A stretch of DNA of 64,000 nt, taken from contig NZ_JRKO01000015.1 of NCBI RefSeq assembly GCF_000763885.1, positions 36,678 through 100,677 of the forward strand, given 5' to 3'. A model generated the notes under the pieces. The model was not told the origin of the DNA. It made no database searches and saw nothing but the letters and a program-made list of their open reading frames with translations. Below, in pieces: positions 54,853 through 62,879 of this stretch. The stretch's first letter is position 1; the number at the start of each line of letters is the position of its first letter. This DNA comes from Paracoccus versutus. GTDB taxonomy: Bacteria > Pseudomonadota > Alphaproteobacteria > Rhodobacterales > Rhodobacteraceae. Made by a program: the position numbers and the translations under genes.

Positions 54853-55257
54853 TCACCTCGCCGCATCGTGACGCGCGAGGCATTGCGACACCCCTTGCGC
54901 GGAAAGCACGGCCAGGCGCTTTTGCAGGGCCTCGCGCTTGCGCATCTCGGCGGCGGGGTCGATCGGCACCCTTTTGCGCATCGTATCGGGGCCACCGTGG
55001 CAGCTGGAATAGCCCAGGCCCAACCGGCCGTAACCGCCGCGGAAGCCGCCCGTGCAGAGGCGGAAGCCGGTGCCGCTCACCGTGGTTTCCCAGGCATAGC
55101 CGCGCGCGATATTCGCCTCGACTTCTTGCAAAAGCCGCAAGACGTTCCTTTGCTCGGCTGCGACGCGCGCCTCGCACTGCTCGGCCGGCGTGCCGCAGGA
55201 GGCCAGCCCGAACAGGGCGGCGCAGGTGATGGCAAGGGCGACGCGGTTCATCGGCAT
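54853..55257 (-). CDS. Small lipoprotein of unknown function
   Basis: 134 residues. A type II signal (ALAITCAALFGLASC) places the lipidated Cys near residue 21. The mature part has a helical EQCEARVAAEQRNVLRLLQE, a Gly-rich middle (GGFRGGYGRLGLGYSS) with three more Cys, and a charged helical tail. AAGGGGAT precedes the ATG; a second Met two codons later is an alternative start. The PHB-depolymerase-family gene starts 45 bases downstream in the same direction, so they may be co-transcribed. I do not recognise the family. Confidence 0.65.
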   Translation of the reverse strand: MPMNRVALAITCAALFGLASCGTPAEQCEARVAAEQRNVLRLLQEVEANIARGYAWETTVSGTGFRLCTGGFRGGYGRLGLGYSSCHGGPDTMRKRVPIDPAAEMRKREALQKRLAVLSAQGVSQCLARHDAAR

Positions 55258-55702
55258 ATCCCCTTATGGCCTCTTCAGCTTACCCCAGTCCAAGGGCGGG
55301 CGCGACAGTTTTGCCGTATCGGCCGGCAAGGCCGCGGCCGTCCTGCACGCGACGGCACGCCCGCAATATGCCTCGTCCCCCGCAGTCGGCATGCCGCAAT
55401 CATGCGGCTTGACGGGCATGATCCGACCGGAATTGCGCGGTCTTGACTTTGTTTAATCCGGCGTCATGCGTGCCAGAAAAATTCCTGTCATGCCAATCGG
55501 TTAACGAAGCTCTGCGCAGCCCTGCCGCGGGGCGGGCCGCTTTTTCGCGGCCCGCAGGGGCGGATCGGGCGGGCCATTCCCGGCGCCGCAGCCCCGGCGC
55601 TCTGGCAACTCGCCGGGACAGGCCCTAGATTGGCACGGGTATTGATGGGGTCGATACGGCCCGGACCCTCCGGGACGACGGTGCGACCGGAAGGAACAGG
55701 CG
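55258..55702. other. Intergenic region between the lipoprotein and the histidine kinase
   Basis: The 445 bases hold no credible gene. TTGACTTTG with an AT-rich stretch lies at about 55442-55455 and may be promoter material. A perfect 9-bp hairpin with a 6-base loop (GCGGGCCGC-TTTTTC-GCGGCCCGC) spans 55532-55555. Without a following T-run its role as a terminator is doubtful. Confidence 0.45.
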
Positions 55703-56752
55703 ATGCCTCACCAGCGACCACCGCAAGCCGGCGAAGCGTTTTCCCGTCAGGCCGAGGAAAGACGGCGCATGGCCTCCCAGGCGAATGCCTGGCTTGCGGC
55801 CATTGTCGAGAACTCGAACGACGCCATCATCTCCAAGACGCTGGACGGGGTGATCACGACCTGGAACCGGGGGGCGGAACAACTGTTCGGATACCAGGCC
55901 GAGGAGGCCGTCGGGCAACCGATCACCATGCTGATCCCCGACGAGCGCCTTTCGGAGGAAGAGGAGATCCTTTCCCGCCTGCGGACAGGCCAGAAGATCG
56001 ATCATTTCGAAACCGTCCGCCGCCGCAAGGATGGCGCGTTGATCGAGATATCCGTCACGGTTTCGCCCGTCACGGACGAGGCCGGAACGATCCTGGGTGC
56101 CTCGAAGATCGCGCGCGACATCGGCGCACAAAAGCGCGCCTTCATCCGGCAGTCGCTGCTGCTGCGCGAGATGCATCACCGGATCAAGAACCTTTTCACC
56201 CTGACGGCGGGGCTGGTTTCGCTGAGCGCCCGCGCGACGACGGGGGGCGAGGCATTTGCGTCCGACCTGCATGCCCGGCTGCGCGCCTTGGCGCGGGCGC
56301 ATGAATTGACGATGCCGGACCTCGGCGATGCTGCGATTGCGGCAAACGCGACGACCGTGCGTGCCCTGCTTGACGCGATCCTCACGCCACACGCTTCCCG
56401 GTCGGACATGCGCATCTTGATCACCGGCTGCGACGCACCGCTGGCGGGAAATGCCCTGACCTCGATGGCGCTGCTTCTGCACGAGTTGACGACCAACGCA
56501 GCGAAATACGGGGCATTGTCCGTTCCCGAGGGGCATCTCGCCGTCGATTTCACGACCCATGCCGACAGGCTGCTCATGGCCTGGACGGAAACGAACGGTC
56601 CCGCGACCCCGGCCGAGGATCGGGTCGCAGGCTTCGGCTCGACCCTGGAAAGCGCGGCGGTCGCCGGGGTCGAAGGCGAACTGCGGCGCGAGTGGAGGGC
56701 CGATGGCCTTGCCATCACGCTGGAGGTTCCGCTGCGGCGCCTGGCCGGGTGA
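55703..56752 (+). CDS. PAS-domain HWE-family sensor histidine kinase
   Basis: 349 residues, soluble. The PAS domain covers about 22-140 (AIVENSNDAIISKTLDGVIT, TWNRGAEQLFGYQAEEAVG), with a PAC-like end (GASKIARDIGAQ). The phosphoacceptor segment is REMHHRIKNLFTL (His158/159), followed by the HWE-type ATPase with LHELTTNAAKYGALS and the WTETNGP motif. Kinases of this family in alphaproteobacteria often feed the general stress response or light signalling. No response regulator or sigma factor is adjacent, so it is an orphan. GAAGGAACAG precedes the ATG. Confidence 0.88.
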   Translation: MPHQRPPQAGEAFSRQAEERRRMASQANAWLAAIVENSNDAIISKTLDGVITTWNRGAEQLFGYQAEEAVGQPITMLIPDERLSEEEEILSRLRTGQKIDHFETVRRRKDGALIEISVTVSPVTDEAGTILGASKIARDIGAQKRAFIRQSLLLREMHHRIKNLFTLTAGLVSLSARATTGGEAFASDLHARLRALARAHELTMPDLGDAAIAANATTVRALLDAILTPHASRSDMRILITGCDAPLAGNALTSMALLLHELTTNAAKYGALSVPEGHLAVDFTTHADRLLMAWTETNGPATPAEDRVAGFGSTLESAAVAGVEGELRREWRADGLAITLEVPLRRLAG

Positions 56753-57029
56753 CTGTTCGCCCGCCCGATTTCCACCACCCCGCAACCGGCCGCCCCACCG
56801 CGCTGTCGCGCAGGGCCGGGAGGTCTTTCGCGAAGGTTCCTCGCCAAGACGACATTGTTCCCGGCAAAGCGCGCCCCGCGCCGCAAGGGCTTGCAGGGGG
56901 ATCTGCGTTTCGGTGACAGCCCTCGGCCGTAGCTGCGCTGTGGCTAGCTTTCGGGCGGAAGCAGGACGCTTCTGCGGGAACCTGACGGCGGGCCTGCGGC
57001 AGGCTATGCTGTTGGGAGGGCGTGATGAG

Positions 57030-57562
57030 CGCTGATCACGTCCGAGCCGGTGGCGAACCCGCGCCAGTTCCCGTGGCGGGCTTTCAAGGGCGGCCGGGTC
57101 GAGCGGCAGGGCGGGCTGGCACAGCACCGGCGCCAGCATCGCGGGCTCCAGCATCATCGACAGGGCGAAATTGCCGGTAAAGCACATGCCCACCGCGCCC
57201 ACGCCAGGCCCGCCGCATTCCGCCTGCGCCAGCCGCGCCAGCGATCGCAGCCATGCCGTGACCGGGCTTGCCCCCTGTCCGGCCAGGGTGCGGAACGCAA
57301 CCGCGGTGCAGGCGCGCCTGAAGATGCTTGCGCCGGCCTCAGCGGTGCGTTTGGCGCCGTCGACGCCGAACAGCGAGGGCAGCCAGACGGTGAAACCCGC
57401 ATCGTGCAGCCAGCGGGCAAAGCGGACGACCTGTGGGCTGAGGCCGGGCATTTCCTGCATCACGGTCACCGCGGGCCCTTGCCCGCCGACATGGACCCGG
57501 CGGGTTTCGTCGGCGAGCGTGATGTCGCGCGGGGTGAAGTCGCCCATCCTGTCGTCGCGCAT
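57030..57562 (-). pseudogene. C-terminally truncated dienelactone hydrolase-family gene
   Basis: From a Met at 57562 the frame reads ITLADETRRVHVGGQGPAVT, then GFTVWLPSLFGVDGAKRT and GAVGMCFTGNFALSMM, where the Cys is the nucleophile of dienelactone hydrolases. After ELARVRHRLGRD similarity stops. The region that should supply the catalytic Asp and His is missing and replaced by unrelated codons, so the enzyme cannot be functional. It is fused in frame to a monooxygenase fragment upstream. Confidence 0.65.
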
Positions 57563-58061
57563 CCGCCCATCCTCAGCTTGCCCCGGCCGGCAGGCGGGCG
57601 GCGCTTCGGGGCATTGCGCGACGACGCGATAGCGGTCCTGCGACATCGGCGCGACCACCAGCGTGCCGCCGGCCGAGAAGAACAGCGTCACCTCGTCTTT
57701 CGGAATCGGCCAGCCCATCCGCACGTCGGCCAGCATGAACGAGCCATGGGTCTTGCCCGGAAAGGCGATGCCGGCCTGGTCGCGAACCGTGCTGTTCTGC
57801 CCGTCCGCGCCGACGGCGTAACGGGTCGCGATCCTGCGGCCATCGACCAGGGTCACGACCGCCCCGTCCGCCGCGGTCTCGATCCGCTCTGCCGCGGCGG
57901 GGCGCAGCACGCAATGGCCCAGACCGGCCAGCCGTTGGGTCAGGATGGCCTCGGTTTCGTCCTGCGGGATCATCAGCGCAAAGGGCAGCGCGTGGCGCAA
58001 GCTGCGGAAATCGGCACGCAGCAGCACCGGGTCGCGGTCGCTCGCAACTGATGGTGAACAA
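57563..58061 (-). pseudogene. Internal fragment of an FAD-dependent aromatic monooxygenase
   Basis: The minus strand encodes FALMIPQDETEAILTQRL, RYAVGADGQNSTVRDQAGIA and VTLFFSAGGTLVVAPMSQDR, the middle of a PheA/TfdB-type flavin monooxygenase. The N-terminal GxGxxG FAD motif and the C-terminal GDAAH region are both absent. The fragment runs directly into the dienelactone hydrolase remnant, so an original ring-hydroxylation/cleavage gene set has collapsed. Confidence 0.65.
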
Positions 58062-58063
58062 TC

Positions 58064-58905
58064 ATGGAGCAGATGGTCGCCCTGCGCGTATTCAGGACGG
58101 TGGAGCAGGGCTCCTTCACCGGGGCGGCACGCCCCTGCTGAAACTCTCGCCGGCCGCCGTCAGCAAGAATATCGGCGCGCTGGAGGGCCACCTGAACGTC
58201 CGGCTGCTGAGCCTGACCGAGGCGGGAGGGCGCTATTTCGAGCAGATCGCCCGGATCCTGGATGACCTTGACGAGGCCGACCGTTCGCTCGGCCCTTGTA
58301 GCGCCAGCCGAGCGGGCTGTTGCGTGTCAGCGCGCCGATGACCTTCACGCTCACCCGGCTTTCTGCGGCGCTATCCCGACCTGTCGCTCGACCTTCAGCT
58401 TGACGACAGGCGGGTCGATATCGTCAAGGAGGGCTTCGACCCGGCCATCCGCGGCAGCGACCGGCTAGAGGATTCAAGCCTGGTCGCCCGCCGGCTGATG
58501 ACGCTGCGCCACGTCGTCTGCGCCTCGCCGGATCATTTCGCCCGTCACGGCGCGCCGCAGGATCTTGGGGCGCATGACTGCATCCAGTTCACCCTGTCGG
58601 GCCATGTCAGCGAATGGGAGTTTACCCGCGGGGCCGAGCGGATCAGGGTGCCGATCGACGGCCGCTACAAGGTAACGAGCGGCCTGGCGATCCGCGATGC
58701 CCTGCTTGCCGGTTTCGGGCTGAATCTCATTCCGCGCCAATATGTCGCCGATGACATCAGGGCCGGCCGCCTTGCTACTGCGCTCGACGACTGGACGCCG
58801 GTGCAGACCGCGATCTATGCGGTCTATCCTTCGCGCCGATACATCCTGCCGAAGGTGCGCGCCTTCGTCGCGTTCCTGGTCGAGGCCACCCGCGACGAGG
58901 CATAG
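58064..58905 (+). pseudogene. Frameshifted LysR-family regulator
   Basis: It starts MEQMVALRVFRTVEQGSFTG but reaches TGA at 58139-58141. The helix-turn-helix resumes in another frame (SPAAVSKNIGALEGHL), loses the usual NRTTRR turn, shifts again after DDLDEADRSLGP, and finally continues cleanly as DLSLDLQLDDRRVDIVKEGF through the effector domain to 58905. At least three lesions are present. It faces away from the broken monooxygenase, as expected for its former activator. Confidence 0.75.
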
Positions 58906-59264
58906 CCGGCCGGGCAGGGCGCGGGGCCTATCGCATGGCCGGCCGTGGCCGATGCCGAGCGCATCCTGCGGGATGCCTGGCTGCGCTTGCCGGGCAGGAT
59001 CTGGGGCGGCCATGCCTCGACCATCTCCGCGCCGCGCCGCGCGGATGCGATGCGAGGCACTTGCCGGCTGCCCGAGCCGCTGGTCCAGGACGCCCTCGCG
59101 GGGGTCGAGCAGCAGGACGTCGGCATCGCGCTGACCCTGACGCTCCACGGTCGCCCGATGCAGGTCTGACCGCTTGCATGGCCGTGGCCGTAACAAATCG
59201 GTCCCATGGGGCCGGCTTCCAGCCCATGGAAAGGATCGCGCCATCGAACCGTGGGATCAAACCG
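58906..59264. other. Region without an intact gene
   Basis: A plus-strand frame (58945-59169, 74 codons) ends QQDVGIALTLTLHGRPMQV and looks like a protein C-terminus, but its family is not recognised and no start is convincing. The remainder up to the GntR stop holds nothing identifiable. Confidence 0.35.
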
Positions 59265-59930
59265 CTAGGGGGCCGAGACGGCGATGCCCCTTGGCCGCGC
59301 CCGCATGGAGACGACATCCAGGGCGAATCGCACCAGGTAGTCGTTCAGCTCCATCGAGGCAGAGGTCGCGGCCCCGGCATCGCCTTCGGCAATCGCCGTC
59401 AGGATGCGGCGGTGAAACGCCTTGCCGATGCCGATGTCCGCCGCCTCGTCCTGGATATGCATCACCCAGAAGCGCCGCGACAGCGCCTGGAGCGGGGTCA
59501 TCAGCGCCTCGAGGTAGGGGTTATGGGCCGCCTGGATCACCAGCGCATGCGTTTGCCGCACCGTTTCGGCATAATCCTCGAGCGAGAACTCGCCCTCGAG
59601 CGACGCGGCAAGATCCCGCATCTGCTGCCGTTCGGCCTGGGTCGCGCGCTCGCAGGCCAGGGCGATCGCCAGCACCTCGGTGGCGCGGCGGACCTCCAGG
59701 GCGCTCAGCTGGTCCTCGACGGAAATGGCGGGGATCTCGATGCCGCGGCTGGGGTGGATGCGCAGCATCCGGCTTAGCGCAAGCCGCTGGATGGCCTCGC
59801 GGATCGGCGTGCGGCCAAATCCCGTCAGCTCCATCAGGCTGCGTTCGGACACCATCGATCCCGGCCTGAGTTCGCCGCGCTCGATCAATTGCTGAAGCAC
59901 CGCCACGGCGCGATCCGACTGGTTGATCAC
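59265..59930 (-). CDS. GntR-family transcriptional regulator, FCD subfamily
   Basis: 222 residues from a GTG at 59928-59930, preferred because GCAGGGAAAAG precedes it and the winged helix begins at once (QSDRAVAVLQQLIERGELRP). An ATG at 60014 would add 28 residues, lacks a ribosome binding site, and would place the operator palindrome on the start codon. The helix-turn-helix continues SERSLMELTGFGRTPIREAI, and the FCD domain covers about 75-210. It is divergent from a flavin-reductase-family gene and an MHS transporter, which it probably controls. Confidence 0.85.
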   Translation of the reverse strand: MINQSDRAVAVLQQLIERGELRPGSMVSERSLMELTGFGRTPIREAIQRLALSRMLRIHPSRGIEIPAISVEDQLSALEVRRATEVLAIALACERATQAERQQMRDLAASLEGEFSLEDYAETVRQTHALVIQAAHNPYLEALMTPLQALSRRFWVMHIQDEAADIGIGKAFHRRILTAIAEGDAGAATSASMELNDYLVRFALDVVSMRARPRGIAVSAP

Positions 59931-60016
59931 CTGCTTTTCCCTGCAGCCACCCTGCGCGCCGTCATAGCGCAGGACGCGGGGCAGCGCAAAATATTCCCGG
60001 CCGCCTGTTGCCATGC

Positions 60017-60032
60017 AACCGATATATCGGTT
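60017..60032. promoter_or_regulatory. 16-base perfect palindrome, GntR operator candidate
   Basis: AACCGATATATCGGTT is its own reverse complement and lies in the divergent promoter region between the GntR gene and the flavin-reductase gene (ATG 60107). A further ATCGATT follows at about 60037. Length and symmetry suit an FCD-type GntR dimer. Confidence 0.6.
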
Positions 60033-60106
60033 ATGTATCGATTCTGCCGAACCTTGAAAAGATGCCGGCCGCGTCTCACCGAACCCCACCGACCGAGAGA
60101 GCAAAG

Positions 60107-60769
60107 ATGAAGTATTCGCCCCATTCCGAGCCCTGTCCGCTGCCCTTTTCGCCGTTCAAGAGCTGCACCGTGCCGCGGCCGATCGGCTGGATTTCAAGCG
60201 TCAGCCGCGACGGGATCGAGAACATCGCCCCCTACAGCCAGTGGCAGAACCTGACCTTCGATCCGCCCATGGTGATGTTCTCGGCCAACCGCTACCCGGA
60301 CGGCCGCCGCAAGGACACGGTGGTCAATGCCGAGGAGATCGGCTGGTTCGTCTGGAACATGGCGACCTATGCCCTGCGCGAGGCGGTCAATATCAGCGCG
60401 ATGGCCTTGCCCCCGCAGGAAAGCGAATGGGACCGGCTGGACGTCACCCGCGACTATGCCGACAACGCCCGCATCCCGATGGTGCGCGAAAGCCCCTGCA
60501 AGTTCGAATGCCGCCATATCGGCACGCATGTGCTGAAGGGACGCTCGACGGTGGGGACCATCGACGTGGTGTTCGCCCAGGTCGAGAAGATCCATATCGA
60601 CGACCGCGTCATCCGCGCCGACGGCCGGCTCGACATCCAGGCGATCCAGCCGATCGCGCGCATGGGCTATTTCGACTATACCGTCGTCCGCGAGACGTTC
60701 GAGATGCGCGTGCCCGGCTCCGACGCCGATGCGCGCGCCGGCCTCGAAGGCCGGGCCGAAGCCGTCTGA
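60107..60769 (+). CDS. Flavin reductase-like domain protein (DIM6/NTAB family)
   Basis: 220 residues from the ATG at 60107; GAGAGCAAAG precedes it. The FMN-binding split-barrel pattern is seen: FKSCTVPRPIGWISSVSRDG, ENIAPYSQWQNLTFDPPMVM, RKDTVVNAEEIGWFVWNMAT and HIDDRVIRADGRLD. Members bind FMN and either supply reduced flavin to monooxygenases or act directly on substrates. No monooxygenase is adjacent except the broken fragment at 57.6-58.1 kb. Placement between a GntR regulator and an MHS transporter suggests a small carboxylate catabolic unit. Confidence 0.85.
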   Translation: MKYSPHSEPCPLPFSPFKSCTVPRPIGWISSVSRDGIENIAPYSQWQNLTFDPPMVMFSANRYPDGRRKDTVVNAEEIGWFVWNMATYALREAVNISAMALPPQESEWDRLDVTRDYADNARIPMVRESPCKFECRHIGTHVLKGRSTVGTIDVVFAQVEKIHIDDRVIRADGRLDIQAIQPIARMGYFDYTVVRETFEMRVPGSDADARAGLEGRAEAV

Positions 60770-60825
60770 CGGCGCCGGCAGGAATCAGCACCAGACATAT
60801 GGCAACACATCCGGGGAGGAGACCC

Positions 60826-62148
60826 ATGCCTGCGTCAGAACATTCGACACTCGTCGCCGATTGCGCCAGCGGCGCCGGGCCGCGCAAGCTGCGCGATCTG
60901 GTCGCGGTGAACTTCGGCAATGCGCTGGAATGGTTCGACTGGACCATCTACACCATTTTCGCGCCCTATTTCGCGGTGCAGTTCTTTCCGTCCGAGGACC
61001 GGGCCGCGGCGCTTCTGGCGACATTGGCGATCTTCGCGGTCGGCTTCGTGACCCGCCCGATCGGCGGGCTGGTCTTCGGGCTTTATGCCGACCGCGTCGG
61101 GCGCAAGGCCAGCCTGACGCTGGCCATGCTGGTGACGGCCGGCGGCAGCATCGTCATCGCGCTGGCCCCGACCTTCGATTCCGTCGGCATCCTGGCCTCG
61201 ATCATCCTGCTGGTGGCGCGGCTGGCGCAGGGCATGGCCCATGGCGGCGAGATGGGCACCTCGATCACCTATCTGGTCGAGCGGGCGCCCAGGCACCGGC
61301 GGGCGCTTTACGGCAGCACCTCGTGGGTCAGCGTGGTGATCGGCACCATGATCGCCACGCTTGCCGGGCTGGCGCTGACCAGCAATCTCGACCGGGCGGA
61401 AATCGAGGCCTGGGGCTGGCGCATTCCCTTTGCCCTTGGCGGCTTGCTGGGGGTCTATGGGCTTTACCTGCGCCGCAAGCTGACCGAGACGGAATCCTTC
61501 GAAAAGGGCCGGCGCGCGAAGACCCGCTCGGGGATCGAGCCGCTTCTGCGCAACTGGCGCGGCATCGCCGTCGTGTTCGGGCTTTCGGCGGGCGGGTCGA
61601 TCATGTTCTACACCTGGCTGATCTACAGCCCGACCTTTGCGCAGATCGGTCGCGGGCTTGACGCGCGCTCGGCCTTCACCGCCAGCCTGGTCGCGCAATG
61701 CATCTTCCTCGTGGCGATTCCCCTGGTCGGCTGGCTGGCCGACAGATACGGGCGGCGGCTGTTCGTGGCGCTGTTCGGCGTCGGCTTCATCCTGCTGACG
61801 CTGCACCTGGACGGGCGGATCGACGACAGCTTCGGCGGGCTGCTTTCGGCGATGACCATCGCGCTCGTGCTGCTTGCCTGCCTGTTCGGCGTGAACACGG
61901 CCGTCTGGTCCGAGGTGTTCCCGACCGGCGTCCGGGCGACGGGCGTGGCCGGCCCCCTGTCGCTGGCGACCGCGATTTTCGGCGGGACCGCGCCCTATGT
62001 GAACACCTATCTTTCGCAGCAGGGCCATCATGGCTGGTTCCTATACTACCTGATGGCGGTGTCGGGGATCACCCTGCTCACGGCGATCCTGATGCCCGAG
62101 ACCAGGGATCTCGACCTCGATCGCCCGGATACCGGCCGGCTGTCCTGA
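60826..62148 (+). CDS. MFS transporter, metabolite:H+ symporter (MHS) family
   Basis: 440 residues from the ATG at 60826, with GGGGAGGAG upstream. Twelve helices; NFGNALEWFDWTIYTIFAPY and the loop LYADRVGRKASL identify the MHS branch. It is a paralogue of the transporter at 34772-36109. It lies 56 bases after the flavin-reductase gene, and a good intrinsic terminator follows. It likely imports the substrate of that small operon; the ligand is not evident. Confidence 0.9.
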   Translation: MPASEHSTLVADCASGAGPRKLRDLVAVNFGNALEWFDWTIYTIFAPYFAVQFFPSEDRAAALLATLAIFAVGFVTRPIGGLVFGLYADRVGRKASLTLAMLVTAGGSIVIALAPTFDSVGILASIILLVARLAQGMAHGGEMGTSITYLVERAPRHRRALYGSTSWVSVVIGTMIATLAGLALTSNLDRAEIEAWGWRIPFALGGLLGVYGLYLRRKLTETESFEKGRRAKTRSGIEPLLRNWRGIAVVFGLSAGGSIMFYTWLIYSPTFAQIGRGLDARSAFTASLVAQCIFLVAIPLVGWLADRYGRRLFVALFGVGFILLTLHLDGRIDDSFGGLLSAMTIALVLLACLFGVNTAVWSEVFPTGVRATGVAGPLSLATAIFGGTAPYVNTYLSQQGHHGWFLYYLMAVSGITLLTAILMPETRDLDLDRPDTGRLS

Positions 62149-62183
62149 CAGCAGGTCTGCAAGCTGCGCCGTGCGGCGGCGAG

Positions 62184-62207
62184 GGGGGCCTTTCCGGTCC
62201 CCTTTTT
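62184..62207 (+). terminator. Intrinsic terminator after the MHS transporter
   Basis: GGGGGCC (62184-62190) pairs with GGTCCCC (62196-62202, one G-U pair) around TTTCC, and TTTTT follows at 62203-62207. It is the clearest rho-independent terminator in the window. It abuts the stop of the convergent kpsT-like gene. Confidence 0.75.
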
Positions 62208-62875
62208 CACCTTGCTTGTGGGAGTCTCAGGATTTCCTCGTGCGTTTTGATTGCGTCCTCGATGTTTTCGAAGAGGATGAGGCCTGCGTTGTGCAGGACG
62301 GCGCCCATGGAGCACATGGAGCGGATCATCGGCATGGAATGGCTGACGACGATGGCCGAGGAGCGGGCCATGCGCTCGGCGAAGACGCGCTGGGACTTGG
62401 CGCGGAAATTGGCGTCGCCGACGCTGGTGACCTCGTCCACCAGGTAGGTGTCGAAATGGATGCCCATCGAGGTGCCCATCGCCAGCCGCGAGCGCATCCC
62501 CGAGGAATAGCTGCCGAAGGGCTGGTGGTAATGCTGGCCCAGCTCGGCGAAATCGGCGACGTAATCGACCAGCTCGTCGGTGTCCACGCCGTAGATCCGC
62601 GCCACGAAGCGCACGTTCTGCGCCCCGGTCAGCTCGGGGTGGAAACTGCCCGAAAACCCCACCGGCCAGGAAATCGTGCCGTCCGACAGCACCCGGCCCG
62701 CGGTGGGCAGCACGGTGCCGGCGATGATCCGCAAGAGCGTCGACTTGCCGGCGCCGTTGCGGCCCAGCAGCGCCACCGAGGCCCCGGTCGGGAACTCGGC
62801 GTTCAGGTTGTCCGCCACCAGCGTCTCGCGGCCCTTGAGCCGGTAGATCTTGGTCAGGTTCTCGAGCCGGATCAT
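62207..62875 (-). CDS. kpsT: Capsular polysaccharide export ATP-binding protein (KpsT/CtrD-like)
   Basis: 222 residues. Walker A LLGRNGAGKSTLLRI, the family's short PVGFSGSFHPELTGAQNVRF stretch, signature YSSGMRSRLAMGTSM and Walker B YLVDEVTSVGD identify the ATPase of group 2-type capsule ABC exporters. It starts four bases after the KpsE-like stop. With a KpsM permease (expected beyond or elsewhere) it would move the lipid-linked capsule chain across the inner membrane. Confidence 0.9.
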   Translation of the reverse strand: MIRLENLTKIYRLKGRETLVADNLNAEFPTGASVALLGRNGAGKSTLLRIIAGTVLPTAGRVLSDGTISWPVGFSGSFHPELTGAQNVRFVARIYGVDTDELVDYVADFAELGQHYHQPFGSYSSGMRSRLAMGTSMGIHFDTYLVDEVTSVGDANFRAKSQRVFAERMARSSAIVVSHSMPMIRSMCSMGAVLHNAGLILFENIEDAIKTHEEILRLPQAR

Positions 62876-62879
62876 CGCG

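Noticed and set aside
57030..58027. A genuine monooxygenase-dienelactone hydrolase fusion enzyme
   Set aside because: The monooxygenase lacks both its FAD GxGxxG and GDAAH regions, and the hydrolase lacks its C-terminal catalytic residues.
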